From NCBI GenBank assembly GCA_964480525.1, contig CAYZOV010000005.1:1-64000 (forward strand): 64,000 nt of DNA, written 5' to 3'. The notes under the pieces were generated by a model. That model was not told the origin of the DNA. It saw only the letters and a program-made list of their open reading frames with translations, and ran no database searches. Source of the DNA: JAAZZIT01 sp964480525. GTDB taxonomy: Bacteria; Bacillota; Clostridia; Oscillospirales; Ruminococcaceae. Made by a program: the position numbers and the translations under genes. Numbering within the stretch: the first letter of the stretch is position 1; every line of letters begins with the position of its first letter. Of this stretch, positions 6,886 to 15,418 are shown in pieces.

Positions 6886-8157
6886 ATGAAAAAATTAAGA
6901 ACTGTATTTGTTTTAATTTCAGCATTTGTGTTCTCCGGTTGCGTCGGAACTCCGATTAAACCGCAAAACAATTTAAATACTGTTTTAAATTATGAAAAAA
7001 ACACCACAACTCAAACGCAGACTACAACGACAAACACGTCTGACATTAAATTCAAATATTTATCAACGCATAAATATTATCCGTTAAACTATAAAATTCA
7101 AAAAGCCGTGTGGATAAGCTATATAGATTTGGCGGATATGATTACAGGCAAAACAAAAAGTCAATTTGAAACGGCTGTTTCACGGGCATTTGACAACATT
7201 TCGGAAGTGGGACTGAATACCGTATATGTCCATGTCCGACCCTTTGGCGACGCCTTTTATGATTCAAGTATTTACCCTTTGACAAGATATTTTACAGGTG
7301 AAATTATCAATAAAATTCCTTTTGACCCCCTTAAAATAATGGTGCAAGTCGCCCATGAAAAAGGTTTGTCCATACACGCATGGATTAACCCGTTAAGGTG
7401 CGAAAAAGATGAATATTTTGAATATTATTCAACCGACTATAAAATTAAACAATGGTATGACGACGAAGATTATTTCGGGAAATATCTTTTATCCGTGGAT
7501 AACTCCTCACAACTTTGGTTAAACCCGGCATATGAGGAGGTTCGACAACTTATATGTGACGGCATAAAAGAAATTGTGGAAAATTATGACGTTGACGGGG
7601 TGCATATTGACGATTATTTTTACCCTACAACAGACGAAAATTTTGACAATTATGCTTTTTCCGATTCTAAGTTTGCAAGTGTGACCGACTTTCGCTTGCA
7701 AAATATCAATTTACTTGTTAAAGAAATATATAACACGATAAAAAATGTGAACTCAAATGTGATATTCGGAATATCTCCGCAAGGAAATATTGCAAACAAT
7801 TACACCCAATTGTATGCAGACGTTGAAAACTGGGCGAAAAATGATGGCTATTGCGACTATATTGTACCACAGATTTATTATAGTTTTGACAACGAAATTC
7901 AACCCTTTGGCGAAGTTGCACAAATGTGGTCGGACATAACAAACGATAAAGTTCAGCTTGTTATAGGTCTTGCATTTTATAAAGTAAATGAGGACGGAGA
8001 TTTTGCCGAAAATACGGGGATTATCGCCAAACAGATTGAATATTCAACCTCACTTGAAAACTACGGTGGAATTGCACTTTACAATTATAAAAATATTTTT
8101 GAAAGTGAAAATGAAAACGCAAATAGCGAACTTGCACTTTTGAAAGGTAAATTGTAG
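6886..8157 (+). CDS. GHL10 (family 10 glycosyl hydrolase-like) lipoprotein
   Basis: 423 residues. A lipoprotein signal peptide ends in the lipobox FSGC (Cys19), followed by a Thr/Gln-rich linker (residues about 40-58). The rest is a GHL10/DUF187 TIM-barrel: KAVWISYIDLADMI, NTVYVHVRPFGDAFYDS, GLSIHAWINPLR, VDGVHIDDYFYP, FGISPQGNIANNY and CDYIVPQIYYSF. These are the conserved blocks of the family, found in surface lipoproteins thought to act on cell-wall or other glycans. The acidic residues in VDGVHIDDYF are the likely catalytic ones. The substrate is unknown. AAGGA lies about 9 nt before the ATG. Confidence 0.9.
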   Translation: MKKLRTVFVLISAFVFSGCVGTPIKPQNNLNTVLNYEKNTTTQTQTTTTNTSDIKFKYLSTHKYYPLNYKIQKAVWISYIDLADMITGKTKSQFETAVSRAFDNISEVGLNTVYVHVRPFGDAFYDSSIYPLTRYFTGEIINKIPFDPLKIMVQVAHEKGLSIHAWINPLRCEKDEYFEYYSTDYKIKQWYDDEDYFGKYLLSVDNSSQLWLNPAYEEVRQLICDGIKEIVENYDVDGVHIDDYFYPTTDENFDNYAFSDSKFASVTDFRLQNINLLVKEIYNTIKNVNSNVIFGISPQGNIANNYTQLYADVENWAKNDGYCDYIVPQIYYSFDNEIQPFGEVAQMWSDITNDKVQLVIGLAFYKVNEDGDFAENTGIIAKQIEYSTSLENYGGIALYNYKNIFESENENANSELALLKGKL

Positions 8158-8215
8158 AAATTATTTGTGCAAATCGTAGAAAAATGAAATTTCAAGATTT
8201 ATTTCTTGCATTTTG

Positions 8216-8244
8216 TTGACATTTCAGAAAAAAGGTATTATAAT
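8216..8244 (+). promoter_or_regulatory. Promoter of gdhA
   Basis: Perfect TTGACA (8216-8221), 17-nt spacer and perfect TATAAT (8239-8244), 40 nt before the start codon. This is one of the strongest sigma-A promoters in the window and fits the codon bias of the gene. Confidence 0.9.
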
Positions 8245-8284
8245 AAATCTTGTAAAATTTATTTTTTAAAGTGAGGTAATTACT

Positions 8285-9640
8285 ATGGAATTTAAGAACG
8301 AATACCTCCAGAGCGTTTACGATAAGGTTTGCCTTAGAAACGCCGGAGAAAAAGAATTTTTGCAGGCTGTTAAAGAAGTCCTCGAAAGTCTTGAACCAGT
8401 AATCGCTAAAAGACCTGACCTCGTTGAGGCTGGCATTGTTGAGCGTATGGTTGAACCTGAAAGACAGATTGCTTTCAGAGTTTCTTGGGTTGACGACAAC
8501 GGCAAAGTTCAGGTAAACCGTGGTTACAGAGTACAGTTTAACTCTGCAATCGGACCATACAAGGGCGGAATCAGACTTCACCCATCAGTAAACTTCTCAG
8601 TTATTAAGTTCCTTGGATTTGAACAGACATTTAAGAACAGCCTTACAGGTTTGCCTATGGGCGGCGGTAAAGGTGGTTCCGACTTTGACCCTAAGGGAAA
8701 GAGCGACGGAGAAGTTATGAGATTCTGCCAGAGCTTTATGACAGAGCTTGCTAAGCATATCGGTGCTGACACAGACGTTCCTGCAGGCGATATCGGAACA
8801 GGTGCAAGAGAAATCGGTTATATGTTCGGACAGTACAAAAGACTTCGCAACGAATTTACAGGCGTACTTACAGGTAAATCAATGCAGTGTGGCGGTTCTC
8901 TTATCAGACCTGAAGCTACAGGTTACGGTGCTGTTTACTACACAGTTGAAATGCTCAACACATTCGGTGAGAGCGTTAAGGGCAAAACATTTGCTGTATC
9001 AGGTTTCGGTAACGTTGCTTGGGGTACAGTTAAGAAAGTTACAGAACTTGGCGGTAAAGTTGTAACACTTTCCGGCCCTGACGGATACATCTACGACGAA
9101 GACGGTATCAACACAGAAGAAAAGATTAACTACCTCCTCGAAATGAGAGCTTCATGCAGAGATAAGGTTCAGGATTACGCAGATAAATTCGGCGTTAAGT
9201 TCTTCCCTGGCGAAAGACCGTGGGGTACAAAGGTTGACATCGTTATGCCATGTGCTACACAGAACGAAGTTGACATCGAAGACGCTAAGAAGATTGTTGC
9301 AAACGGCGTTAAATACTACGTTGAGGTTGCTAATATGCCTACAACATTTGAAGCTACTGAATACCTCAAGGCTAATGGCGTAGTTATGGCTCCATCAAAG
9401 GCTGTAAACGCAGGTGGTGTAGCAGTTTCAGGTCTTGAAATGTCACAGAACTCAATGAGATACAGCTGGACAGCTGAAGAAGTTGACGAAAAGCTCCACC
9501 AGATTATGAAGAACATCTACAAGGCTTCATATGACGCAGCTAAGGAATACGGTATGGAAGGCGACCTCGTTGCAGGTGCTAACATTGCAGGCTTCCTCAA
9601 AGTTGCTGAAGCAATGAAGTGGCAGGGCGTTGCATACTAA
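8285..9640 (+). CDS. gdhA: NADP-type glutamate dehydrogenase
   Basis: The 451-residue protein catalyses reductive amination of 2-oxoglutarate with ammonium to L-glutamate in the cytosol. Visible motifs: substrate-binding Lys93 (PYKGGIRLHP), catalytic Lys129 (PMGGGKGGSDFDPKG), DVPAGDIGTGAREIGYM, and a Rossmann domain with VSGFGNVAWG. Length and motifs match the hexameric bacterial family (E. coli GdhA type). The gene is monocistronic, with a consensus promoter and its own terminator. Codon use differs from the neighbours (many C-ending codons such as TTC, AAC, ATC and CTC; CTT and GTT also favoured), as expected for a very highly expressed ammonium-assimilation enzyme. Confidence 0.97.
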   Translation: MEFKNEYLQSVYDKVCLRNAGEKEFLQAVKEVLESLEPVIAKRPDLVEAGIVERMVEPERQIAFRVSWVDDNGKVQVNRGYRVQFNSAIGPYKGGIRLHPSVNFSVIKFLGFEQTFKNSLTGLPMGGGKGGSDFDPKGKSDGEVMRFCQSFMTELAKHIGADTDVPAGDIGTGAREIGYMFGQYKRLRNEFTGVLTGKSMQCGGSLIRPEATGYGAVYYTVEMLNTFGESVKGKTFAVSGFGNVAWGTVKKVTELGGKVVTLSGPDGYIYDEDGINTEEKINYLLEMRASCRDKVQDYADKFGVKFFPGERPWGTKVDIVMPCATQNEVDIEDAKKIVANGVKYYVEVANMPTTFEATEYLKANGVVMAPSKAVNAGGVAVSGLEMSQNSMRYSWTAEEVDEKLHQIMKNIYKASYDAAKEYGMEGDLVAGANIAGFLKVAEAMKWQGVAY

Positions 9641-9667
9641 TTATTATTAGAAGTAAATCAAAGTAAA

Positions 9668-9709
9668 TAAACGGCGTAACTTACATCAAAGTAGGTTACG
9701 CCGTTTTTG
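9668..9709. terminator. Bidirectional terminator between gdhA and thiN
   Basis: CGGCGTAACTTAC pairs with GTAGGTTACGCCG (one G-U) around a 6-nt loop, followed by TTTTT on the plus strand and by TTTATTT on the minus strand. It can end both convergent transcripts. Confidence 0.85.
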
Positions 9710-9738
9710 TATTATCAGTAAAAATATAAATTTTTCTG

Positions 9739-10383
9739 TCAGAAAATATTCTGTTTTTTTGACATCACAACCAAAAGTCTGCCGTTTTCAAAAGAAATAC
9801 GTCCATAATCCTCTAAAATTTCATTACAAACTCCCAAAGGAAAATCCCGTGTGAGAGTTGCGTTATCCAGCGAATATTTAAACCCTTTTTCGCAAACGCC
9901 GGTTGTTTTGTTTGACAAAGAAAACAAAGAAAAGGTAAAATTATCAAGCCTTTTAAATCTATGCTCACCCTCGGTCAAAACGGTTATATACTCGTTTTTA
10001 TTTAAAATTACGCCTTTTTTGTTGTGGCTTGCTATGAAATCTAAAGTTTGAATATTTGCAAAGGTATGGTCAAAGCGTCCACCTAATGCTCCGAAAATGT
10101 AAATCTCATCAAAATTCATACTCAATGCGTGTTTTACAGCAAGCATTGTGTCGGTGTCGTCCTTTTCACATTTGAATTTTAAAAATTCAGCAACCTTTTC
10201 TCTTTGCGGAAGATTTTCCAAAGTATCAAAATCCCCCAACAAACAATCTGTTTTGTAGCCGAATTTTTCAGCATACACAAACCCTGCGTCAGCCGAAATA
10301 ACATAGTCGGCAGGTGGAATTTTAAACGTGCTTAAATCCTCCGCAGACATAACTCCGCCACTAAAAATATAGCAAACTGACAT
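9739..10383 (-). CDS. thiN: Thiamine pyrophosphokinase
   Basis: Transfers pyrophosphate from ATP to thiamine, giving thiamine diphosphate. The 214-residue protein shows the TPK blocks: IFSGG, YVISADAGFVYAEKFG, LLGDFDTL, EKDDTDTMLAVKHAL, FGALGGRFDHTFANIQTL; the C-terminal half is the beta-rich vitamin B1-binding domain. The ATG at 10383 is chosen over an upstream one at 10410 because AAGGAG precedes it and it overlaps the rsgA stop as TAATG. It is the last gene of the long minus-strand operon. In Bacillus rpe lies between rsgA and thiN; here it is missing. Confidence 0.93.
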   Translation of the reverse strand: MSVCYIFSGGVMSAEDLSTFKIPPADYVISADAGFVYAEKFGYKTDCLLGDFDTLENLPQREKVAEFLKFKCEKDDTDTMLAVKHALSMNFDEIYIFGALGGRFDHTFANIQTLDFIASHNKKGVILNKNEYITVLTEGEHRFKRLDNFTFSLFSLSNKTTGVCEKGFKYSLDNATLTRDFPLGVCNEILEDYGRISFENGRLLVVMSKKQNIF

Positions 10384-11297
10384 TACTTCTTTAGCTCCTT
10401 GTATTCCCATTCCTTTATTGACTTTGCTTCTTCGTACATTGCAACATAATTTTCGTATCTTGAACGACTTATAAATCCTTGATTAACAGCCTCAATCACA
10501 GCACAGCCTTTTTCCTTTGTGTGGCTGCAATCCTGAAATTTACAATCGCTCACATATCCCGAAAATTCGCAAAAACAGTCCGCCAAATCATTTTTAAAAA
10601 TTATATCATACTGGTTTGTTTCAAAACTTGAAAATCCCGGTGTATCGGCAATATAGCCTCCGTTTTCCAACGGATAAAGCTCAACGTGTCTTGTTGTATG
10701 CTTCCCACGACCGAGCTTTTTACTGATTTCGTTTGTTGCAATAGACAAATTTGGAAAAATGTTATTCATAAGCGACGATTTTCCAACACCCGTATTTCCA
10801 GTAAATGCCGAAATTTTCCCCTGCAAAACATTTTTTATCTGCTCATAGCCCTCACCCGACGAATTATCAACGCTGTAAACGTCAATGCCTGCGTTTTTGT
10901 AAATATTTTCTAATTCATCACTTTGTCGTAAATCTATTTTCGTAAAAACAACAATCGGATTGATTTTTTTGTACACGGCAATAGCTATGAATTTATCCAA
11001 AAGCAATAAATTAGGCGACGGCTGTGTGGTAGAATTTACAAAAACAAGATTATCCAAATTTGCAAGTGGTGGTCTGATAAGCAGAGATTTTCGTGGCAAA
11101 ATATCCGTAATCACATAGCTGTCATCAATTTTTTCCACCGTAACCCTATCTGCACAAACGGGCGAAATGTTTTGCTTTCTGAAAACTCCCCTTGCTTTGC
11201 ACTCTATATATTTGTGTTCATATATGTCTGTGGAGACATCTACAGTATAGACGCCTCCAACAGATTTTGTTATTATTCCGTTAATTTTTTCTGACAT
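10383..11297 (-). CDS. rsgA: Ribosome small-subunit-dependent GTPase A
   Basis: A circularly permuted GTPase that assists 30S subunit maturation. In the 304 residues, an N-terminal OB-fold precedes the G domain in permuted order: G4 (TKID, 119-122), G1 (GNTGVGKSS, 167-175) and G3 (DTPG, 218-221). A zinc knuckle follows with Cys252, Cys257, His259 and Cys265. The order prkC-rsgA is conserved in Firmicutes, and RsgA is a known target of PrkC-type kinases in Bacillus, which makes the linkage meaningful. Confidence 0.96.
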   Translation of the reverse strand: MSEKINGIITKSVGGVYTVDVSTDIYEHKYIECKARGVFRKQNISPVCADRVTVEKIDDSYVITDILPRKSLLIRPPLANLDNLVFVNSTTQPSPNLLLLDKFIAIAVYKKINPIVVFTKIDLRQSDELENIYKNAGIDVYSVDNSSGEGYEQIKNVLQGKISAFTGNTGVGKSSLMNNIFPNLSIATNEISKKLGRGKHTTRHVELYPLENGGYIADTPGFSSFETNQYDIIFKNDLADCFCEFSGYVSDCKFQDCSHTKEKGCAVIEAVNQGFISRSRYENYVAMYEEAKSIKEWEYKELKK

Positions 11298-11317
11298 ATT
11301 TTCTACTCTAAGTTAAA

Positions 11318-13600
11318 TTATTCGTTTATTATAGGATTTTCGGGATTTTTTTCTTCATCATTTGGCTGGTTAGGTTCTTCAGGTTCAGGTTCAGCACCTT
11401 TGCTAACCGTCAACTTAATAGCCGTACCTTTGTCAACCTTTTCTCCCTTAGATTTATCCTGTCCGATAACTTCTCCGACAGCTTTATCAGAGTATTCTTC
11501 AACTACTTCAAATGTAAAACTATCACCGTACTGTGATTTTGCGTCGTCAATATTCATTCCCATAAATTCAGGCACTTCAATTCTCAAATCAAGAATTGAC
11601 AAGAACGCTTCGTTATCTGCAGAATCCTGTTTAGCTTCCTTTTTGTTAAAATCAACTGAAAACTCAGCATACTTAACGTCCGAACTACCTGTAGTCAGGT
11701 TTGTAACGTAAACGGTATACTTTTTCGAGCCTGTTCCCGATACGGAAACAGATTTATTTCCGCCTGCGATAAGCTCTGCTTTGTCGATAGTTTCAGTTTT
11801 AACTATTGTTGCATTTTCGTCGTAAATATCAAGCTTAAATTTGCCCGTTGCTTCCGTTGGAATCGGAACAAGAAGTTCTACAGTTGCTTCTGTTTCCACA
11901 CCTGTCGAAACGCTGATTTCAACAGTCGAACCTTTTTCTACAAATTCGCCCTCTTTTACGGACTGAGCAATAACTTTGCCCTTATCTTCCGGTGTATTTA
12001 CTTCCTTAACTACAACTTCCAATCCCATTGCAACCAATTCGCTCTTTGCTTCGGTTTCGGATTTTCCAACAACCTTAATCATTTGAATTTGGTTTACAAG
12101 AGGTCCGCTGCAAACAAATACCGTAATTGTCGAACCTTTCGGCGCTTCTGTTCCTGCGGCAGGGTCTGTGGAAATTACACAGTCTTTTTCAACGTTGTCA
12201 TCAGGTTTCGTAATTTTATTAACTATAAATCCGTACTTTTTAAGTTCGGTTTCTGCGTCGGTATAATTTCTGTTAATAACATCAGGTACATATTTCATCT
12301 GAGGGCCACGGCTGACGGTCAGAATAATAGTAGTACCCTTTTCAACAGAAGCTCCCTCCTGTGTTCCCTGCTTAATTACAACGCCTTCTTCATAATCGCT
12401 GTTGTATTCTTCTTTGGTCTGGAAATTGAAAATTTCGCCGTAGTTTTCTCTAATATCGCTGATAGTTGTTCCAACAAATTTAGGAACCTGTACTCTGTTG
12501 TCGCCCGAAGAATTATCGCCGAATTTTGCCACAATTACCATTATGATTATTGCGGCAATAATAACAACCGCAACCGTAACAGCAGCAAGAATCGGAATAA
12601 CATAAGAACGCTTTTCTTCTTCCTCATCATCTTCTTCGTCTGCATTTTCGTCATATTTTACGTCCTGAGGGTGAACGCCGGCATTGAGTACAGGATTAAA
12701 ATATCTTGTAGATTCGTCGTCGGCATTTGAAACGCCGTTATTTTTATAGCCGAAAACTATAGATTGGTCGATTTTGAACATATCAAAATCCTTAATCATT
12801 TCAGAAGCGGACTGATATCTTTTTGCAGGATTGCGTTCAAGAGCATGAATTATAATTTCCTCAATTGCTTCCGGAATAGCAGGATTTACATCTCTTGGCA
12901 TTTCAGGTGTGTCCTGCATATGCATAACAGCAACAGCAACAGGATTATCACCGTCAAACGGTTTTTTGCCCGTGAGCATTTCGTAAAGCATTACGCCAAC
13001 CGAATACAAGTCACTTCGTTCGTCCGTAAAATCTCCCCTTGCTTGTTCAGGAGAAATATAATGAACAGAACCGATAGTTTTATCGGAAAGAGTTTTGCCG
13101 TCGATTCTGGAAAAACGAGCAATACCAAAATCCATCACTTTGATAGTTCCGTCAGACAAAAGCATAATATTCTGCGGTTTAATATCCCTATGAACTATTC
13201 CCCTGTCATGAGCGTGTTGCAAGGCCCTCAATACTTGCGAAATAAAGAAAATAGCGTCTTTCCAACGAAGAATTTTCTGTTGTTCGATAAATTCTTTAAG
13301 CGTAATTCCGTCTATGTATTCCATTACGATAAAGTTTATCTCGTCGGAAAAACCCACATCATAAATTTTCACAATATTAGGGTGCGAAAGAACAGCAATT
13401 GCTTTACTTTCGTTTCTGAATCTTCTTAAAAATTCTTCACTTTCAGCGTATTCGTTTTTAAGAATCTTCACAGCGACAACCTTATCTTCCATAAGGTCTA
13501 CTGCTTTATAAACATGCGCCATTCCGCCAATACCGATAAGTTCGGTAATTTGGTATCTTCCGTCAAGTTTTTTGCCGATGTTCAAATCCATTTCGTTCAC
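11318..13600 (-). CDS. prkC: PASTA-domain serine/threonine protein kinase
   Basis: A membrane kinase of 760 residues sensing muropeptides or lipid II. The kinase domain shows the glycine loop (GIGGMA, 23-28), Lys45, the catalytic loop HRDIKPQN (137-144) and DFG (157-159). An acidic juxtamembrane stretch precedes one membrane helix (about 333-359). Outside are three successive PASTA repeats (about 370-572), then about 95 residues that do not look like PASTA (575-670), then a fourth PASTA repeat (about 672-737) and a Pro/Glu-rich tail. Eight bases separate it from its phosphatase prpC, the standard pairing. Confidence 0.96.
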   Translation of the reverse strand: MNEMDLNIGKKLDGRYQITELIGIGGMAHVYKAVDLMEDKVVAVKILKNEYAESEEFLRRFRNESKAIAVLSHPNIVKIYDVGFSDEINFIVMEYIDGITLKEFIEQQKILRWKDAIFFISQVLRALQHAHDRGIVHRDIKPQNIMLLSDGTIKVMDFGIARFSRIDGKTLSDKTIGSVHYISPEQARGDFTDERSDLYSVGVMLYEMLTGKKPFDGDNPVAVAVMHMQDTPEMPRDVNPAIPEAIEEIIIHALERNPAKRYQSASEMIKDFDMFKIDQSIVFGYKNNGVSNADDESTRYFNPVLNAGVHPQDVKYDENADEEDDEEEEKRSYVIPILAAVTVAVVIIAAIIIMVIVAKFGDNSSGDNRVQVPKFVGTTISDIRENYGEIFNFQTKEEYNSDYEEGVVIKQGTQEGASVEKGTTIILTVSRGPQMKYVPDVINRNYTDAETELKKYGFIVNKITKPDDNVEKDCVISTDPAAGTEAPKGSTITVFVCSGPLVNQIQMIKVVGKSETEAKSELVAMGLEVVVKEVNTPEDKGKVIAQSVKEGEFVEKGSTVEISVSTGVETEATVELLVPIPTEATGKFKLDIYDENATIVKTETIDKAELIAGGNKSVSVSGTGSKKYTVYVTNLTTGSSDVKYAEFSVDFNKKEAKQDSADNEAFLSILDLRIEVPEFMGMNIDDAKSQYGDSFTFEVVEEYSDKAVGEVIGQDKSKGEKVDKGTAIKLTVSKGAEPEPEEPNQPNDEEKNPENPIINE

Positions 13601-13607
13601 TCCTAAA

Positions 13608-14336
13608 TCAGTTTTTTATTATAACTACGGTTATGTTATCTTTGCCACCGTGTGTATTTACATATTCGACAAGGCTGTCGCAAGCCTTTGAAATATCATT
13701 TTGATAGACAAAATTAAAAATCATCTCGTCACTACAATAATTTGATAAACCGTCGGTACACAAAAGAATAATCCAATCTTTTTCGATTTCAATTTCAAAA
13801 TAATCAACTTCGATTTCTTTTTCCGTGCCTATAGCCTTAGTTATATAATGACGCATTTTATGTTTCGTCATATCTTCTTTTGAAATTTTGCCTTGTTCAA
13901 AAAGCATTTCAACGTAAGTATGGTCATTTGTAATTTGCGTAATACCTTTTGTGTTAATCAAATATGCTCTGCTGTCGCCAACACTTGCAATTGACACAAC
14001 ATTATCTTTAATAATTGTAGCAACGCAGGTTGTACCCATACCATTTTTATTTTCATTTTTAACACTTTCGGAATACACAATGCTGTTTGACGCTGTTACG
14101 GAAGTAATAAGCAAATTTTTAATACTGTTGATTTCCATTTTTGCGTTATATCCGTTTAAAATACGTTGACTTATGGTATTTACAGCAAGTTCGCTTGCTT
14201 CTTTTCCACAGGACGCTCCACCCATTCCGTCGCATACTATAGCCATTGTTGTATTATCGTCAAATTGTTTGATAAAAAAATTATCCTGATTTTCCCTTCT
14301 TATAGGTCCAATATGTGTTCTGCCCTCAGCTAACAA
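13608..14336 (-). CDS. prpC: PP2C-type serine/threonine phosphatase
   Basis: Opposes PrkC by removing phosphate from Ser/Thr residues, with two metal ions. The 242 residues carry the PP2C motifs GPIRRENQDNFF, VCDGMGGASCGKEAS, GTTCVATII, SVGDSRAYLI, and the late DGLSNY and DNITVVII metal-ligand segments. The start is a TTG at 14336: no in-frame ATG lies between it and the conserved EGRTHIGPIR motif, and AGGA sits about 12 nt upstream. It lies between rlmN and prkC. Confidence 0.95.
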   Translation of the reverse strand: MLAEGRTHIGPIRRENQDNFFIKQFDDNTTMAIVCDGMGGASCGKEASELAVNTISQRILNGYNAKMEINSIKNLLITSVTASNSIVYSESVKNENKNGMGTTCVATIIKDNVVSIASVGDSRAYLINTKGITQITNDHTYVEMLFEQGKISKEDMTKHKMRHYITKAIGTEKEIEVDYFEIEIEKDWIILLCTDGLSNYCSDEMIFNFVYQNDISKACDSLVEYVNTHGGKDNITVVIIKN

Positions 14337-14354
14337 GTGGGTTCACCGTCCTTT

Positions 14355-15401
14355 TTATGTCAATTTTTCGTGTTCTCGTCTTAACTGTCCGCAAGCAGCG
14401 TCAATATCACTTCCGAGAGTTCTGCGAATTGTAGCATTAAGTCCCAAATCGGTAAGATATTTTTGAAATGTAATTGCCGCTTTTTTGCTCGAATGAAAAT
14501 TAGTTTCTTTAACTTGGTTTACAGGTATCAAATTTATATGCGCGGGCATTCCCTTTAACAGTTCTGCAAGTTCCTTTGCGTATTCCTTGCTATCATTTAC
14601 GCCGTCAATAAGCGAATATTCAAAGGAAATTCTACGTCCCGTTTCATTAAAATAATCTTTGCTTGCTGTTATAAGCTGGTAAATGTCATATTTGTTGTTA
14701 ATCGGCATAATTTCACTACGCTTTTGGTTGTTTGTAGCGTGAAGTGAAATTGAAAGCGTAAGACCGAGCTTTAGTTTTGCAAGTTCATAAATCTTCGGCA
14801 CTATACCGCAAGTCGAAAGGGACAAATGTCTAAGGCTCATATTGTTTCCGTCCTTTGACGAAAGAATATTCATAAACTTCAGAACATTATCGTAATTGTC
14901 AAGCGGTTCGCCGATTCCCATTAAAACAATGCTGGAAACCTTTCTGCCGGAATTTCGTTCTGTTTCGTAAATTTGAAGAAGAATTTCTGACGGCTCTAAG
15001 TTACGACAAAACTTTGCGATAGTGGACGCACAGAATTTGCACCCCATTTTGCACCCCACCTGAGTAGACACACAAATACTGTTTCCGTGGTTATATTCCA
15101 TAAGCACGGTTTCAATATGGTTTCCGTCAGGTAGCTCATATAGGTATTTTACAGTATTATCACTAGAAGATTCAAGCTTTTTTACTACAAATAGTGATTT
15201 TAAACAAAAATTTTCTTTTAATCGTTCTCTTAATTGTGAAGATAGGTTAGTCATTTGGTCAAAATCAGTAGCTCTTTTTATGTGTAGCCATTCAAAAATC
15301 TGTTTTGCACGAAATTTCTTTTCGCCCATTTCAAGAATTTTTTCTTCAAGTTCAAAAAGTTCCAAACTTAGAATATCAATTTTTTGAATATTTTCCTGCA
15401 T
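14355..15401 (-). CDS. rlmN: 23S rRNA/tRNA adenine-C2 methyltransferase
   Basis: A radical-SAM enzyme that methylates A2503 of 23S rRNA and A37 of some tRNAs. The 4Fe-4S cluster cysteines are Cys117, Cys121 and Cys124 (in GCKMGCKFC), and the methyl-carrying cysteine near the C-terminus is Cys337 (DIDAACGQLR). GIGEPLDN and SLHA segments are typical. GGAGA lies 7 nt before the ATG. It follows rsmB by 17 nt in the operon. Confidence 0.96.
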   Translation of the reverse strand: MQENIQKIDILSLELFELEEKILEMGEKKFRAKQIFEWLHIKRATDFDQMTNLSSQLRERLKENFCLKSLFVVKKLESSSDNTVKYLYELPDGNHIETVLMEYNHGNSICVSTQVGCKMGCKFCASTIAKFCRNLEPSEILLQIYETERNSGRKVSSIVLMGIGEPLDNYDNVLKFMNILSSKDGNNMSLRHLSLSTCGIVPKIYELAKLKLGLTLSISLHATNNQKRSEIMPINNKYDIYQLITASKDYFNETGRRISFEYSLIDGVNDSKEYAKELAELLKGMPAHINLIPVNQVKETNFHSSKKAAITFQKYLTDLGLNATIRRTLGSDIDAACGQLRREHEKLT

Positions 15402-15418
15402 TTTTCACTCTCCACAAT

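Noticed and set aside
12083..13429. Two long plus-strand open frames (215 and 221 codons) opposite prkC
   Set aside because: They are antisense shadows: prkC is unmistakable on the other strand, and the shadow products have no recognisable motif and no ribosome binding site.
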